DNA of 64,000 nt from Planctomycetota bacterium (GCA_029260755.1 JAJDCQ010000158.1:37804-101803); one strand, 5' to 3'. Counted from the stretch's first letter, positions 52,007 through 63,904 are shown. Numbers and translations are program-made. The notes: generated from the letters alone by a model not told the origin.

Positions 52007-54678
52007 TCACTCGTAGCCGATCGCGTCCAGGATGTCGATCCGTCGCGTGAACCGGATCGGGACGGTCGAGGCGAGGAGCGCGATCACCAGCCCGCCGCCC
52101 AGGGCGAGGGCGACCGCGCGGGTCGGGAAGACGAACGGCATCGCGTAGCCGCTCTCCGCCGCCGTCATCGCCGACATCGGGAACTTCACGACGAACAGCC
52201 CGATCGCCGTGCCGAGGATGCCCGAGAGGATGCCCAGGCACGCGGCCTCGATCGCGAGCGACTTCTTGATCTGGCCCTCCGACGCGCCGACCGCGCGGAG
52301 CAGCCCGAGCTGGCGCGACTGCGAGATCACCGAGATCAGCAGCGTGTTGACGACGCCCATCCCGCCGATGACGACCGCGAGCACGATCAGGACGTCGGCG
52401 AGCCGGAACCAGTCGCGGACGAGCTTCAGGCTCTGCGCGCGCATCTCGTCCGTGCGATGGATGAAGACGTTGTACCGGCCGGCGAACTGCCGGGCGAGAT
52501 CCACCCGGACGGCCTCGGCGTCGCCCTGGTCGACGAGGCACACGTCGAGGAACGTGATCGCCTCGTCCTGCCACCTCTCCCGGTAGATCGACCGGTCGAG
52601 GAAGATCGTCCCGCGCGGCCACGAGAAGTCCTCGACCACCCCCACCACCGGGAAGCGTCCGGTCCCCTCGACCGTCGGCAGGTCGATCTCGTCGCCCTCC
52701 TCGACGCCGAAGATGTTCGAGAGGTTCTCGCTCACGAGCACCCCGCCCGCCGCCACGCCGGCCGCCTCGCGGTCGGTCCGCTCGGTCCGCTCGATCAGGC
52801 CGCGCTCGATCCGTAGGCGGTTGAACGAGGCGTGGTCGATCGCGACGAGCAGCACCTTCCGCGCCTTCGTCGGGCGGTCGTCGGCGCCGTCGTCGCGCGG
52901 CCCGACGCGCCGGAACGCGGTGAAGATCGCCCGCGCCCCGTAGGTCTCCGCCACCCGCGGGTCGTCGGCGACCTCTACGAGCACCGACTCGTGGAACGAC
53001 GCCGAGCTGTAGATCCCGCCCGAGAGGTCGTTGAGCTGCACCGTCAGGTCGAACGGGAAGATCGTGTGGAGCCACCGCCCGATCGAGCTCTCGAACGACC
53101 CGAGCAGCCCCCACATGCTCACGATGATCGACAGGCTGCCGGCGAACGCGATCACCGTCAGGGCCGTCCGCGCCGGGAACTTCACGATGTTGTCGACGGC
53201 GAGGAAGCCCTCGGTCGACAGGCCGCGCCGCGCCACCACCCGGAGGATCCCCGAGAGCCAGAGGATCGTCTGCGGCAGCATCAGGGCGAGGCCGGAGAAC
53301 GCGAGGAGGAGCGAGAGGGTGACGCCGGTGATGGAGCCCTGCGGATCGATCGCGAGCCACGCGCCGACCGCGAAGAGGCCGAGGCCGATGACGAAGCTGC
53401 GGAGGTAGCCGCGCTCGAGGCCCTGGCCGTAGGTCGTCTTCCGGATCGCGACCATCGGCGGCACGCTCGATGCCTGAAGGGCCGGGAAGGCGGCGCCCGC
53501 GACGGCCGTGACCACGCCGATCCCCATCGCGATCGCGATCGTCTCGGGCGGGACGACGACGTTGCTGACGTCGACGGTCGAGACGAGGAGCTGGATCTGC
53601 CGGGCCGCCTGCTCGATCAGGCCGTAGGCGAGGACGATGCCGAGGAGGGCGCCCGCGCCCGAGCTGACCGCGCCGACGAAGGCGGCCTCGATCACCAGGG
53701 CGAGGACGAGGTCGCGGCGGCGCGCCCCGAGCGCGCGCAGGATCCCGAGATCCTTCACCCGCTCGACGACCGAGAGCGACAGGGTGTTGAAGATGATGAA
53801 GACGCCGATGAGCATCGCGAGGATCGTGATGCCGAGGAACGTCGTCCGCTGCTGCGCGACGATGTAGTCGAGCATCGGGTTGCGGCCGCCGACGTCGCGC
53901 ACCTCCCACGCTCGCTCGGAGGCGGAGCGGCCGGCCTCGTCCGCTCCGGGCGGGACGATCCCGACGATCGCGGCGCGGATCGCCCCGGCGACGACGTCGC
54001 GCTCGACGCCGTCCGCGAGGGCGACCTCGATCCGGTCGAACCGGTCGCCGCGGGCGAAGCGGCGCTGGGCGGTGGCGACGCTCGTCACGACGATGTGGCC
54101 GGCGGCCGCCGCCGCGGCGCCCTCGTCCTCGAGGATGCCCGCGACCGTGAAGCTCGTCAGCCCCGCCCGGGTCTCGATCGGGAGCGAGCCGCGCAGCCCG
54201 AGCCCGGCGCGGGTCGCGAAGCTCCGGCTGACGATGACCGCGTCGGGCACCATCAGGAGGACGGCCGGATCGAGCTCGGCGGTCGGCGCGGCGAGGCCGG
54301 CCTCGTCCTTGAAGCGGTACTCGCGCAGGGCCGCGTCGCGGACGAAGTCGATCCCGAGGACGACGACCGACGCGCGCTGATCCGGGGCGAGGGTCGCCTC
54401 CTGGATGACGGGCGCGGCGGCCGCGACCCCCTCGACCGCCTCGATCGCCGGGAGGGCCGCCGCCGGCACGCCGAGCCCGCGGGTGACGATCAGGTCGGCC
54501 CGCCCGCGCATCGCCGCCTCGCTCCGATCGAACGAGGCGAGGATGCTCGCCTCGGTCACCCGCGTCGAGACGAACAGGGCGACCGCGAGGGCGACCGAGC
54601 TCGCGGCGAGCGCATAGCGCAGCTTGCGGCGCCAGAGATGTCGGAGCGAGAAGACCCGGAACAGCCGGACCGCGCCGG

Positions 54679-54682
<4 letters not shown>
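52007..54682 (-). CDS. ABC transporter permease, FtsX/MacB/LolCE type (double FtsX)
   Basis: 891 residues from the GTG at 54682, which overlaps the ATPase stop by four bases (GTGA). Eight to ten hydrophobic helices in two FtsX-type sets: after the first (LWRRKLRYALAASSVALAVALFV) comes a large periplasmic domain, then LSLSVVERVKDLGILRALGARRRDL; the second set ends near IRFTRRIDILDAIGYE after SVISQSRQLGLLRAVGASEGQIK. The E-x3-LG-x-LRA-x-GA motifs are the coupling helices that touch the ATPase. Members move lipoproteins, peptides or lipids, or act mechanically. With no outer-membrane partner present, substrate is unknown, though lipoprotein or efflux traffic is likely in a bacterium with so many lipoproteins. 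Confidence 0.92.
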
Positions 54683-55431
<749 letters not shown>

Positions 55432-55658
55432 CACGCTCCCGGCGGGCCGGTCGCCGGCGAGGGCCCGGTCTCGTGGCAGGGGTGGCGCCGGGCCGCTCGA
55501 CCCGGAACGGCTTGGACGCGCGGTGCGCAGCCGTGTCGCGCGCCATCTGGCCGGCGGGCCGCTCCGGCGTCAAGCCGGTCGGTTGCCTCGGTCGCGGCGA
55601 GCAGCGATCATCCGGGCGAGCGCTTCGAACCGGCGCTCGCGCGAGCTTTCCCCCGACC

Positions 55659-58600
55659 ATGGCGACGCCGTCCTCACCGCGCGACCCCGAGCCGCTCCCC
55701 TCGACCGATCCGGGCGATCCGGGCGATCCGGCGCGGAGCTTCTCCGACCTGGCCGACGTCGCGCGCGACGCGCTCGGCGAGTCGATCGGTGGCTCGCCCG
55801 GCGGCCGGGTCGTCGGTCGGTCGGGGGCGTCCGGCGCGGCGCCGCTCCCCGAGGCGATCCTCCCCCCGACGACGGCCCCGCTGCCGCCCGAGGTCGCCGC
55901 CGCCGCGCGCGATCCCGCGCGGGTGGTCGGGCGCTACGTCCTCGTCCGCGAGCTCGGGCGCGGCGGGATGGGCGTCGTCCACGGCGCGTGGGACACGATC
56001 CTCGGGCGGCCGGTCGCGATCAAGTCGATCCTCGAGACGGCGATCTCCGGACGCGCCCTCGCCCGGTTCGAGCGCGAGGCGCGCGCGGTCGCGCGCCTCC
56101 AGCACGAGGCGATCATCCCGGTGCACGAGGTCGGCCGGCATCGCCGCCTCCCCTACATCGTGATGAGCTACATCGACGGCGAGAGCCTCGAGGCGCGTCT
56201 CCGGCGCGGGCTGCCGCCGCCGCGCGAGGCGGCTCGCCTCATCCGCGAGGTCGCCGCGGCCCTGGCGCACGCCCACGAGCGCGGCGTCATCCACCGCGAC
56301 GTGAAGCCCGAGAACGTGATCGTCGACGGGGCCGGCCGACCGCATCTCATGGACTTCGGGCTCGCGCGCGAGGTCGACGGGCAGGGGGAGCGCATCACGG
56401 TGAGCGGCCAGATGGTCGGCACGCCCGCCTACATGTCCCCCGAGCAGCTCAACCAGCAGGAGGCCGGGCCGGCGACCGACATCTGGGCGCTCGGCGGCAC
56501 GCTCTACCGGGCGCTGGTCGGGCGCCCGCCGTTCGAGGCGGAGTCGATCGTCAACCTCGCCCGGCAGATCCTCGTCGACGCGGTGGTTCCGCCCCGTCGG
56601 CAGCGTCCGGCCGTCCCGGCCGACCTCGAGGCGATCGTCCTCCGCTGCCTCGAGAAGGCGCCGGCCGATCGTTACCCGTCCGCTGCCGCCCTCGGCCGCG
56701 ACCTCGAGCGGTTCCTCGCCGGCGACTCGATCGATCCGGTGACCCGAGGGCGGCGGGCGCGGTCGTCGGCGCCGATGATCGTCGCCGGCGCGGTGCTGCT
56801 CGGCGTCGCGGCCGCCGTCGCGGTCGTCCTCGGGATGCGCGGGGCCGGCTCGATGCCGGCGGCCGTCGCGTCCGGCTCGCGCGCGCCGGAGAGCGCGCCG
56901 GAGAGCGCGGCGAGCGGGAGCCGGCTTCCGGCCGCTCCCGAGGGCTGGCACCGACAGTGGACGTCGCGCGCCGGCGAGACGCGGCTCGTGCCCGACGCCC
57001 TCTGGGACGAGGCCGGCCAGACCGCCGATCCGCTCCGCGGCCTCGACGGCGCCGACCAGGCGGCGCTCGTCGCGGCGTTCGACGGGCTGGTCACGGTCCA
57101 GCCCGACGGGCGCGTGTCCGTCCGCTACGACCCGACCGGACCCGCCGTGCGCATCGAGATCGAGACGCGGGCCGGTCTCTTCACCCGGCGGACCGACCGG
57201 GCGTACCGTCCGCTGGCCGGTCGGCCCGGCCCCGACCGGGAGCCGAGCCTCCGCATCGAGGCGCCGAATGACGCCCCGGGCGTCAGCCTGATGCCGGGGC
57301 GCGCGAGCTGGGACGACGTTCGCGTCGGGGTGCGCCTGCATCTCGAGAAGCTCGATGGCACCGAGCTCCGGATTCAGCTCGGCGGCAGCGAGCTCGACCT
57401 CGCCTTCGAGGGGCGGAGCCGACGGCTCGCGATCGGCTCGGCCGCCGAGAGCTTCGACTCGATCGGCGCGTGGCACGACGTCGAGCTCCAGCCGACGGCG
57501 CCCGTCGGCGGACGGGTCCGGGTCGACGGGGTCATCCGGGCGACCCTCGAGGCGCCCGCCGGCGAGCTCGCGACCCGCGCGTCCCGCCCGCGCGTCTCCA
57601 TGCGCGAGGGGATCTTCGAGTTCGCGCGGCTCGACGTCTCCGGTCGTCCGCGCAGCGCCGACGTCGCCGCCCTGGCGATCGTGCCGGCTTCGCTCGGGAC
57701 ATCGTCGCGGGTCGCGGTGCGCTTCGCGGTCGAGTCGACCCGCGGCGCCGGTGGGCCGCTCGTCGGCATCGGCGACCCGTCCGGGGGCGGGGACGCGATC
57801 GTCGCCGAGGTCGACGGCGCCGAGGTCACCCTGCGCCACGGCGCGCGCCTGCTCGGCGTCGGCTCGGTCGCCGGGCTCGACGCGGCCGGACTCGCCGGGA
57901 CGATCGTCCTCGAGCGACGCGACGACCTCGTCGTGCTCCGGCTCGCAATCGATGGCGGCGAAGCGCTCGAGCTGGAGCGAGCGGCGCCGCTCCCGCTCGC
58001 CGCGCCGCGGGCGAACGCCTTCTACGGCTCGACCGGTCCGCGCGTGCGCTTCGACGAGGTCGCCGTCGACGACGGGCCGAGCGATCGGGCGCGCGCGGCG
58101 TGGGACGCGGCCGGCGCGACGGGGACGGTTCCGGCGATCGGCGAGGAGCCGGGCGAGATCGGCGGCCTGGATGCGTGGCGCCGTGGCGCGGTCGCCCTCG
58201 ACCGGGCGGTCGGCGTCGCCGCGGACTCGCTCCCCGACCCGGCGGGCTACGGGCCGAACCTCCTCGCCGCCCTCGCGCACCTCGAACGCGCGGACGACCT
58301 CCCCGGGTCGGTCGGCCACGATCGCCTCGCGCGCCTCACCCTCGCGCGCATCCTCGTGGGCGACGGGGCGGGCGCGACGGCGACCGTGCGCGAGCTCATC
58401 GAGCGCGTCGGGCTCGACGAGGCGCGGCAGCGCATCGACGTTCTCGAGGCGAACGGCGGGCGCCCCTGTCTCGTGGAGCGCCTCGTCGAAGGAGGTTACG
58501 GGACCGGGATGCTCGCCTTCGCCCCGATCGTCGGCCACGCCGCGGCGTGCGTCGCTGCCGAGCTCGCGCCTCCCGACGCGCGCGCCGATCCGCTCTACCT

Positions 58601-59384
58601 CCAGGGGCAGGCGCTGCGGAACATCGTGACGCGCTCGGTGAAGGCGGAGCGCGACGGCCGCGGCGGTCCCGAGGTGCTCTCGGCGGAGGAGCGGGCGAGC
58701 TTCCTGAGCCGCGCCGAGGAGCGGTTCGCCGAGGCGCACGCCGCGGGCCGGCCGATCGAGGACATCGACGCCGAGCGGATCGCGATCTTCCTCCTGCGCG
58801 GCGAGCTCGCGCGGGCGATCCCTCTCCAGCTCGCGCGGCTGGAGCGGCAGCCCGAGTACTGGTTCAACTGGCTCGACCTCGCCCAGACGCTCTGGCAGCT
58901 CGGCCGTCGCGTCGACGCGCTCGAGGCCGAGATCGGCGGGCTCGCCCGGGCGCCCGGCGAAGGCGTGATGCAGCAGCGGCTCGTTCAGCTGCTCCGGAGC
59001 TGGGAGCAGCTCGTCCCCGATCGGCCCGGCCTCGCCGCGATCGCGATGGTCGTCGTCGCCGATGGCCTCACGAATCCGAGCGAGGCGGCGCTTCGGCGCC
59101 AGGAGGCCGGCGCGATCGCCGGCGCCGTCGACCTCGCCGCGTCGAGCCGCGACGCCGACCTCGCCCGCTACGCGCTCGTCCGGCTGGGCCTCGCGCCCGC
59201 CGGAGAGCTCGATCGTCGCGCCGACCGGCCGACCCTCGATCTGCTCCGCGCGCGGAAGGCGCGCTCCGACGAGGTGCGCGAGATCCTCGGACGCGCGCGG
59301 TCGGATCGGCTGGTCGAGTCGCTCATCCTCCTCGACCCGATCCTGCGCCCGCTCCTCGTCGACGAGACCGACGAGGGAGACTGA
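55659..59384 (+). CDS. Membrane Ser/Thr protein kinase with beta-sandwich domains
   Basis: 1241 residues from the ATG at 55659 (weak ribosome site). A Pro/Asp-rich N-terminus is followed by the Hanks kinase (about 90-354): ELGRGGMGVVH, VAIKSI, HRDVKPEN near 212, DFG near 232, GTPAYMSPEQ. Membrane helix about 370-397. Outside, two strand-rich domains (about 544-667 and 677-811) with features of jelly-roll LamG or DUF1080-type folds (VRVGVRLHLEKLDGTELRIQLGG, IGAWHDVELQPTAP, ANAFYGSTGPRVRFDEVAVDDG). The last 400 residues are helical, with TPR-like pairs. The sandwich domains may sense a sugar or a wall fragment. It overlaps the next kinase gene by one base (TGATG), so both are made together. Confidence 0.9.
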   Translation: MATPSSPRDPEPLPSTDPGDPGDPARSFSDLADVARDALGESIGGSPGGRVVGRSGASGAAPLPEAILPPTTAPLPPEVAAAARDPARVVGRYVLVRELGRGGMGVVHGAWDTILGRPVAIKSILETAISGRALARFEREARAVARLQHEAIIPVHEVGRHRRLPYIVMSYIDGESLEARLRRGLPPPREAARLIREVAAALAHAHERGVIHRDVKPENVIVDGAGRPHLMDFGLAREVDGQGERITVSGQMVGTPAYMSPEQLNQQEAGPATDIWALGGTLYRALVGRPPFEAESIVNLARQILVDAVVPPRRQRPAVPADLEAIVLRCLEKAPADRYPSAAALGRDLERFLAGDSIDPVTRGRRARSSAPMIVAGAVLLGVAAAVAVVLGMRGAGSMPAAVASGSRAPESAPESAASGSRLPAAPEGWHRQWTSRAGETRLVPDALWDEAGQTADPLRGLDGADQAALVAAFDGLVTVQPDGRVSVRYDPTGPAVRIEIETRAGLFTRRTDRAYRPLAGRPGPDREPSLRIEAPNDAPGVSLMPGRASWDDVRVGVRLHLEKLDGTELRIQLGGSELDLAFEGRSRRLAIGSAAESFDSIGAWHDVELQPTAPVGGRVRVDGVIRATLEAPAGELATRASRPRVSMREGIFEFARLDVSGRPRSADVAALAIVPASLGTSSRVAVRFAVESTRGAGGPLVGIGDPSGGGDAIVAEVDGAEVTLRHGARLLGVGSVAGLDAAGLAGTIVLERRDDLVVLRLAIDGGEALELERAAPLPLAAPRANAFYGSTGPRVRFDEVAVDDGPSDRARAAWDAAGATGTVPAIGEEPGEIGGLDAWRRGAVALDRAVGVAADSLPDPAGYGPNLLAALAHLERADDLPGSVGHDRLARLTLARILVGDGAGATATVRELIERVGLDEARQRIDVLEANGGRPCLVERLVEGGYGTGMLAFAPIVGHAAACVAAELAPPDARADPLYLQGQALRNIVTRSVKAERDGRGGPEVLSAEERASFLSRAEERFAEAHAAGRPIEDIDAERIAIFLLRGELARAIPLQLARLERQPEYWFNWLDLAQTLWQLGRRVDALEAEIGGLARAPGEGVMQQRLVQLLRSWEQLVPDRPGLAAIAMVVVADGLTNPSEAALRRQEAGAIAGAVDLAASSRDADLARYALVRLGLAPAGELDRRADRPTLDLLRARKARSDEVREILGRARSDRLVESLILLDPILRPLLVDETDEGD

Positions 59385-62300
59385 TGTCGTCCGGAGCGAG
59401 CGCCGCGTCCGGGCCGCCGGACGGCCGCCGTCGCAGCTCGCGGTCGAAGCGAGCGCCGCCGCCCCCGCCGCCACCCCCGCCGAGCGAGCGCGAGACCCGG
59501 ATCTCGGAGCGTCTTCCGCGCGCCGACGATCGTCCGCCTTCCGCGCGCGCGGCGGCCGTGTCGGGGCGCGGGCGCGTCCCGACCCGTCCGCCGACCGCGC
59601 TCCCCACGCCGGCGCCGCCCGGCGCCGCGTCGGCGCGACCGCCGAGCTCGCGGGCGCGGACGGCGGGCGCCTCGCCGCGTCCCGACGCGGCGTCGGTCGG
59701 GAGGACGCCTCACCCCGGCGGGGATCCTCTCGGCGGGTCGGGTCCCGACGCGCTCGACGCCGACCTGGACGACGCGACGCGGGCGGCGATCGCCGATCCA
59801 ACCCGACGCGTCGGGCGCTACGTCCTCGTCGAGGAGCTCGGGCGCGGCGGGATGGGCGTCGTGCATCGTGGCTGGGACCCGGCGCTGCGCCGGGCGGTGG
59901 CGATCAAGCTCGTCCTGCTGCGTCCCGACGGCGGTCCGGCGACCGAGCGCGAGCGGACGCGCTTCGCCCGCGAGGCGCGCGCCGCCGCCCGGCTCCGGCA
60001 CCCGGCGATCGTGAGCGTCCACGAGGTCGGCGAGCACGAGGGGCGGCCGTTCCTGGTGATGGACCTCATCGGGGGCGACAGCTTCGACGCCGTCCTCGCG
60101 CGCGGCAAGCTGCCGCCGCGGCGCGCGGCCGAGGTCGTCCGCGCGATCGCCGACGCGCTGGAGGCGGCGCACCGCGACGGGATCGTCCATCGGGACGTGA
60201 AGCCCGCGAACATCCTCGTCGACCCCGACGGGCGGGCTCATCTCACCGACTTCGGCCTCGCCGTGGCGCCCGACGATGAGGCCGACCGCCTGACGCGGAC
60301 GGGGCAGATCGTCGGGACGCCGTTCTACGTCTCGCCCGAGCAGGCGCGCGGCGACCGCGACGCGGTCGGACCGCGGAGCGACGTCTACGCCCTCGGCACC
60401 GTCCTCTACGAGGCGCTCGTCGGGGAGCCGCCGTTCGGCGGGGAGAACGTCCTCGAGCTGCTCCGCCGCATCTTCCAGGAGGACCCCGCGGCGCCGCGGG
60501 CGCGTCGGCCGAGCATCCTCCCCGACCTCGAGACGATCACGCTACGCTGCCTCGAGAAGGACCCCGCGCGACGCTACCCGAGCGCCGAGGCGCTCGCCGC
60601 CGACCTCGGGCGCTTCCTCGATGGCGAGGCGATCGAGGCGCGGCCGCTCGGGCGGCGCGATCGGCTCGCGCGATGGGCGCGCCGGAACCGCGCCCTCGCG
60701 GCGACGGCCGTCGGGGCGGTCGCGGCGGTGGCCGGTCTCCTCGGCGTGCTCGCGGTTCGCGAGGTGGGGCGGCGGAGCGAGCTGCGCTCGCTGCTCGCCG
60801 TCGCCGAGGAACGGCGGGCGACCGCGGAGCGCGAGGGCGAGCGGGCCCGGAGCGAGAGCGACCGCGCGACGGCGGCGCTCGCCCAGGCGGAGCGAGCCGC
60901 CGAGGAGGCGCGCTCCGAGCGGCAGCGCGCGGAGGCGGAGCGGCTCGGCGCGGTCGCGGCGGGGCGCGCGAAGGACGCGCTCCTCGCGCGGGCGCTCGTC
61001 GAGAAGGGGGAGCGGCTCCTCGCGGAGGGACGCCCGGCGGCGGCCGCCGCCCTGTTCGCCGAGAGCCTCCGGACGGTCGAGAGCGCCGAGGCGCGCGGCG
61101 GGCTCGCGGTGACGCTCCCACGGGTCGGGCGGACCGAGTGGGTCGGGCCGAGGCTGGACGCGGGGACCGCGGTCGCGGCGAGCCCCGACGGGCGGAGGGT
61201 CGCGGTCGGCGAGGCGGGCGGCGTGATCCGGATCTTCGACCTCGAGACCGGCGACGAGCTCGTCGTGATGCGGGCGCATCGGAGCTGGATCCCCGCCCTC
61301 GCGTGGAGCCATGACAGCGCGCGCCTGGCGAGCGGCGGATGGGATCGGGCAGTCCGGGTGTGGGATCCCAGGACCGGCGCGCGGCTCGGGAGCTTCGACG
61401 GGCATCGCCACTGGGTGCAGGCGCTCGCGTGGGGGCCGCGCGGCGAGCGCCTGGCGAGCGCGAGCCTCGACGCGACGGTGCGGGTGTGGGATCCGACCGC
61501 CGGCGAGGCGAAGCTCACGATCACGGGGCCGGCGCCGATGGCGGCGCTCGCGTGGAGCCCCGACGGCGCGCGCATCGTCACCGGCGGATGGGAGCGGCCG
61601 GTCCGCGCGTGGGAGGCGGCGACCGGCGCGGCGATCGGCGAGCTGCTCGGCCACGAGGGCTCCATCGAGGGCATCGCGTTCTCGGCCGACGGGACGCGGC
61701 TGGCGACCGCCGACAGCGAGGGGGGCGTCCGGATCTGGGACGGCGCGAGGCTCGCGCCGATCGCGACGCGCACCGCGCCCGGCGTGTGGCACCACGGCGT
61801 CGCCCTCGCGCCCGACGGCTCCCGGGTCGTGGCGGCGTCGCGCGACGGCTCGCTCCGTCTCTGGGATCTGCCGGAGCGAGGCGTCGCGAGCGCGGCGCGC
61901 GCGATCGAGGCGCACGACGGCGAGGCGACCGCCGTCGCCTTCACGCCCGACGGGAGCCGCGTCGTGTCGGTCGGCGACGACCGGGCGGTGCGCGTCTGGG
62001 ACGTCGTCTCGGGCGAGGTCGTCCTCGAGGCGGCGTCGCCGCGTCCGCGCGCGCGGAGGATGGCGGTGAGCCCCGACGGCCGGAGCGTCGCGGTGACCGG
62101 CCTCTTCGACGAGGTCGTCCGCATCCTCGACGCCGAGACGCGCCGCGAGGTCGCCCGGTTCGCGACCGAGGACTCGCGCTTCACCGTCATGGCGTGGGAC
62201 GCTCGGAGCGGCGAGTTGATCACCGGCCACGACGATGGTCGGATCCGGCGCTGGAAGCCGGGGCAGGCGACGCCGGTCGACGAGGCGGTCGCGCACGAGG

Positions 62301-63883
62301 GGACGGTCGGCGCGATCGCGGTCGCGGCGGGCGGGGTCGTCGCGACCGGCGGCGCGGACGGGAAGATCCGGGTGTCGGGCGGCGAGGCGTTCGAGGCGCA
62401 TGACTCGGGCGTGGAGGAGCTCGCCCTCGATCGGGAGGGGCGTCGCGTCGCCTCGGCATCGGCCGGAGACGGCATCGCGGTCTTCGACGTGACGAGCGGC
62501 GAGCGCCTCGCCCACGAGACGGTCGCTCACGGGGGATTCACCAACGGGCTCGCCTGGACCGGGGACGGGCGGCTGCTCTCGGCCGGCGCCGACGGTCGGG
62601 TGACGCTTCGCCGGCCCGAGGACCTGAAGATCGTCGAGGTGCTGGTCGAAGGCCGAGGACGCATCGGCCGGATCGCCGTCACCGCCGACGGGCGCCGCGT
62701 CGCCGTCGCCGGGGAGGCGGCGGGCGTCCTGGTCATCGACACGAGCGGTCGGGAGCTCGCGACGCTCGGCGGGCACGAGGGCGGCGCGTTCGGGCTGGCG
62801 TGGTCGCCCGACGGCGAGCGGCTGCTGACGGCCGACACGGAGGTGCTGCGGATCTGGGACGGCGAGAGCTGCGCGCGTCCGAGCACGCTCCGGTCGGCGG
62901 GCGAGATGCTCCGGGGCGTCGCGTTCGTCGGGGCGAGCGACCGGCTCGCTCTCGCGACCGGGCTCGGCAAGAACGTGGTCTGGCTCTGGGAGATCGGCGC
63001 GGTCGAGCCGAGCGCGCGCCTGGTCCGGCTCGAGGGGCACGAGAAGCCTGTCCGGTCCGTCGCGTCGGATGCGGCGGGCTCCGTCGTCGTCTCGGGCGGC
63101 GAGGACGCCCGCGTGATCGTCTGGGATCCGGCGACCGGCGAGGCGCGCCACGTCCTTCGCGGGCACGAGGCCGAGGTGCGCGATGTCGCCGTCTCGGCCG
63201 ACGGGAGCGTCGCGGTGAGCGCCGACGGCGACGGCGTCCTCCGCGTCTGGGATCCGCGGACGGGGCAGGAGCGGGCGGGCTACCAGATCGGGGGGCTCGG
63301 GTTCGCGGTGAGCATCACGGCCGACGGCGGCCTCGTCGCCGCCTCGGGGGGCGATCACGGCAACTCGGTCGTCCTCATCGATCCGCGCGACGGCACGATC
63401 GCGAGGCGGCTCGAGGACGAGGACACGGTCGCCGCCGTCGCGTTCTCACCGGACGAGACGCTGGTCGCCGTGGGAGGCTGGAGCCACGTCGTGCGGGTCT
63501 GGGACGTGAGGACGGGCGACGAGGTCGCGATCCTGCACGGCCACGAGGGAGGCGTGAACGCGATCGCCTGGAGCCCGGACGGCGAGCTGCTGGCGAGCGC
63601 GTCGGACGACGGGACGGTCCGGGTCTGGGAGCTGCGCGACGGAGGCCGCGCCCGCGCGCGCATCCCCGGCCACCCCGGCTCGGTGCTCGGCGTCGCCTGG
63701 TCCGCCGACGGCAAGCGACTCGCGTCGTCGGGGACGGGTCGGATCGTCCACCTGTGGGACCTCGACGCCGGCGGACTCCGCGAGAGCGCCGAGCAGCTCG
63801 CCGGTCGGATCTGGCGGACGACCGGATTCCGCGTTCAAGACCTGGAGCCAGTCCAGGTGACGAATCGTCTCCAGAAGCGCTGA
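59384..63883 (+). CDS. Giant membrane Ser/Thr protein kinase with long WD40 region
   Basis: 1499 residues from the ATG at 59384 (GGGAGA upstream), sharing one base with the previous stop. A disordered Pro/Ser/Arg-rich N-terminus (1-130) includes a Pro run. Hanks kinase about 143-415: ELGRGGMGVVH, VAIKLV, HRDVKPAN near 268, DFG near 288, GTPFYVSPEQ. Membrane helix about 434-458. Then a charged coiled coil (about 460-545) and WD40 repeats over about 590-1480: some 20 repeat-like units, many with GH...V-x-x-(I/V)AWSPDG..LASAS-x-DGTVRVWD. That is enough for two or three propellers. WD40 propellers bind proteins, so this looks like a receptor or scaffold kinase. The same-operon partner kinase has different sensor domains; the two may heterodimerise, which is inference. 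Confidence 0.93.
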   Translation: MSSGASAASGPPDGRRRSSRSKRAPPPPPPPPPSERETRISERLPRADDRPPSARAAAVSGRGRVPTRPPTALPTPAPPGAASARPPSSRARTAGASPRPDAASVGRTPHPGGDPLGGSGPDALDADLDDATRAAIADPTRRVGRYVLVEELGRGGMGVVHRGWDPALRRAVAIKLVLLRPDGGPATERERTRFAREARAAARLRHPAIVSVHEVGEHEGRPFLVMDLIGGDSFDAVLARGKLPPRRAAEVVRAIADALEAAHRDGIVHRDVKPANILVDPDGRAHLTDFGLAVAPDDEADRLTRTGQIVGTPFYVSPEQARGDRDAVGPRSDVYALGTVLYEALVGEPPFGGENVLELLRRIFQEDPAAPRARRPSILPDLETITLRCLEKDPARRYPSAEALAADLGRFLDGEAIEARPLGRRDRLARWARRNRALAATAVGAVAAVAGLLGVLAVREVGRRSELRSLLAVAEERRATAEREGERARSESDRATAALAQAERAAEEARSERQRAEAERLGAVAAGRAKDALLARALVEKGERLLAEGRPAAAAALFAESLRTVESAEARGGLAVTLPRVGRTEWVGPRLDAGTAVAASPDGRRVAVGEAGGVIRIFDLETGDELVVMRAHRSWIPALAWSHDSARLASGGWDRAVRVWDPRTGARLGSFDGHRHWVQALAWGPRGERLASASLDATVRVWDPTAGEAKLTITGPAPMAALAWSPDGARIVTGGWERPVRAWEAATGAAIGELLGHEGSIEGIAFSADGTRLATADSEGGVRIWDGARLAPIATRTAPGVWHHGVALAPDGSRVVAASRDGSLRLWDLPERGVASAARAIEAHDGEATAVAFTPDGSRVVSVGDDRAVRVWDVVSGEVVLEAASPRPRARRMAVSPDGRSVAVTGLFDEVVRILDAETRREVARFATEDSRFTVMAWDARSGELITGHDDGRIRRWKPGQATPVDEAVAHEGTVGAIAVAAGGVVATGGADGKIRVSGGEAFEAHDSGVEELALDREGRRVASASAGDGIAVFDVTSGERLAHETVAHGGFTNGLAWTGDGRLLSAGADGRVTLRRPEDLKIVEVLVEGRGRIGRIAVTADGRRVAVAGEAAGVLVIDTSGRELATLGGHEGGAFGLAWSPDGERLLTADTEVLRIWDGESCARPSTLRSAGEMLRGVAFVGASDRLALATGLGKNVVWLWEIGAVEPSARLVRLEGHEKPVRSVASDAAGSVVVSGGEDARVIVWDPATGEARHVLRGHEAEVRDVAVSADGSVAVSADGDGVLRVWDPRTGQERAGYQIGGLGFAVSITADGGLVAASGGDHGNSVVLIDPRDGTIARRLEDEDTVAAVAFSPDETLVAVGGWSHVVRVWDVRTGDEVAILHGHEGGVNAIAWSPDGELLASASDDGTVRVWELRDGGRARARIPGHPGSVLGVAWSADGKRLASSGTGRIVHLWDLDAGGLRESAEQLAGRIWRTTGFRVQDLEPVQVTNRLQKR

Positions 63884-63904
63884 ACGAAACGAAGGACGCA
63901 CGAA

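Noticed and set aside
55674..59801. A 1375-codon open frame on the minus strand across the jelly-roll-type kinase
   Set aside because: Antisense to a kinase with all catalytic motifs; Arg/Asp/Glu-rich without domains.
60542..63358. A 938-codon open frame on the minus strand across the WD40 kinase
   Set aside because: Mirrors the regular WD40 codon pattern of the opposite strand, hence its repeated Ala/Arg/Asp units; no ribosome site and no recognisable fold.
61160..63830. Regular repeats that could be taken for a DNA repeat array
   Set aside because: The period is that of WD40 units (about 120-130 bases) and the copies diverge at the DNA level while keeping protein motifs, so it is protein repetition, not a CRISPR or satellite array.
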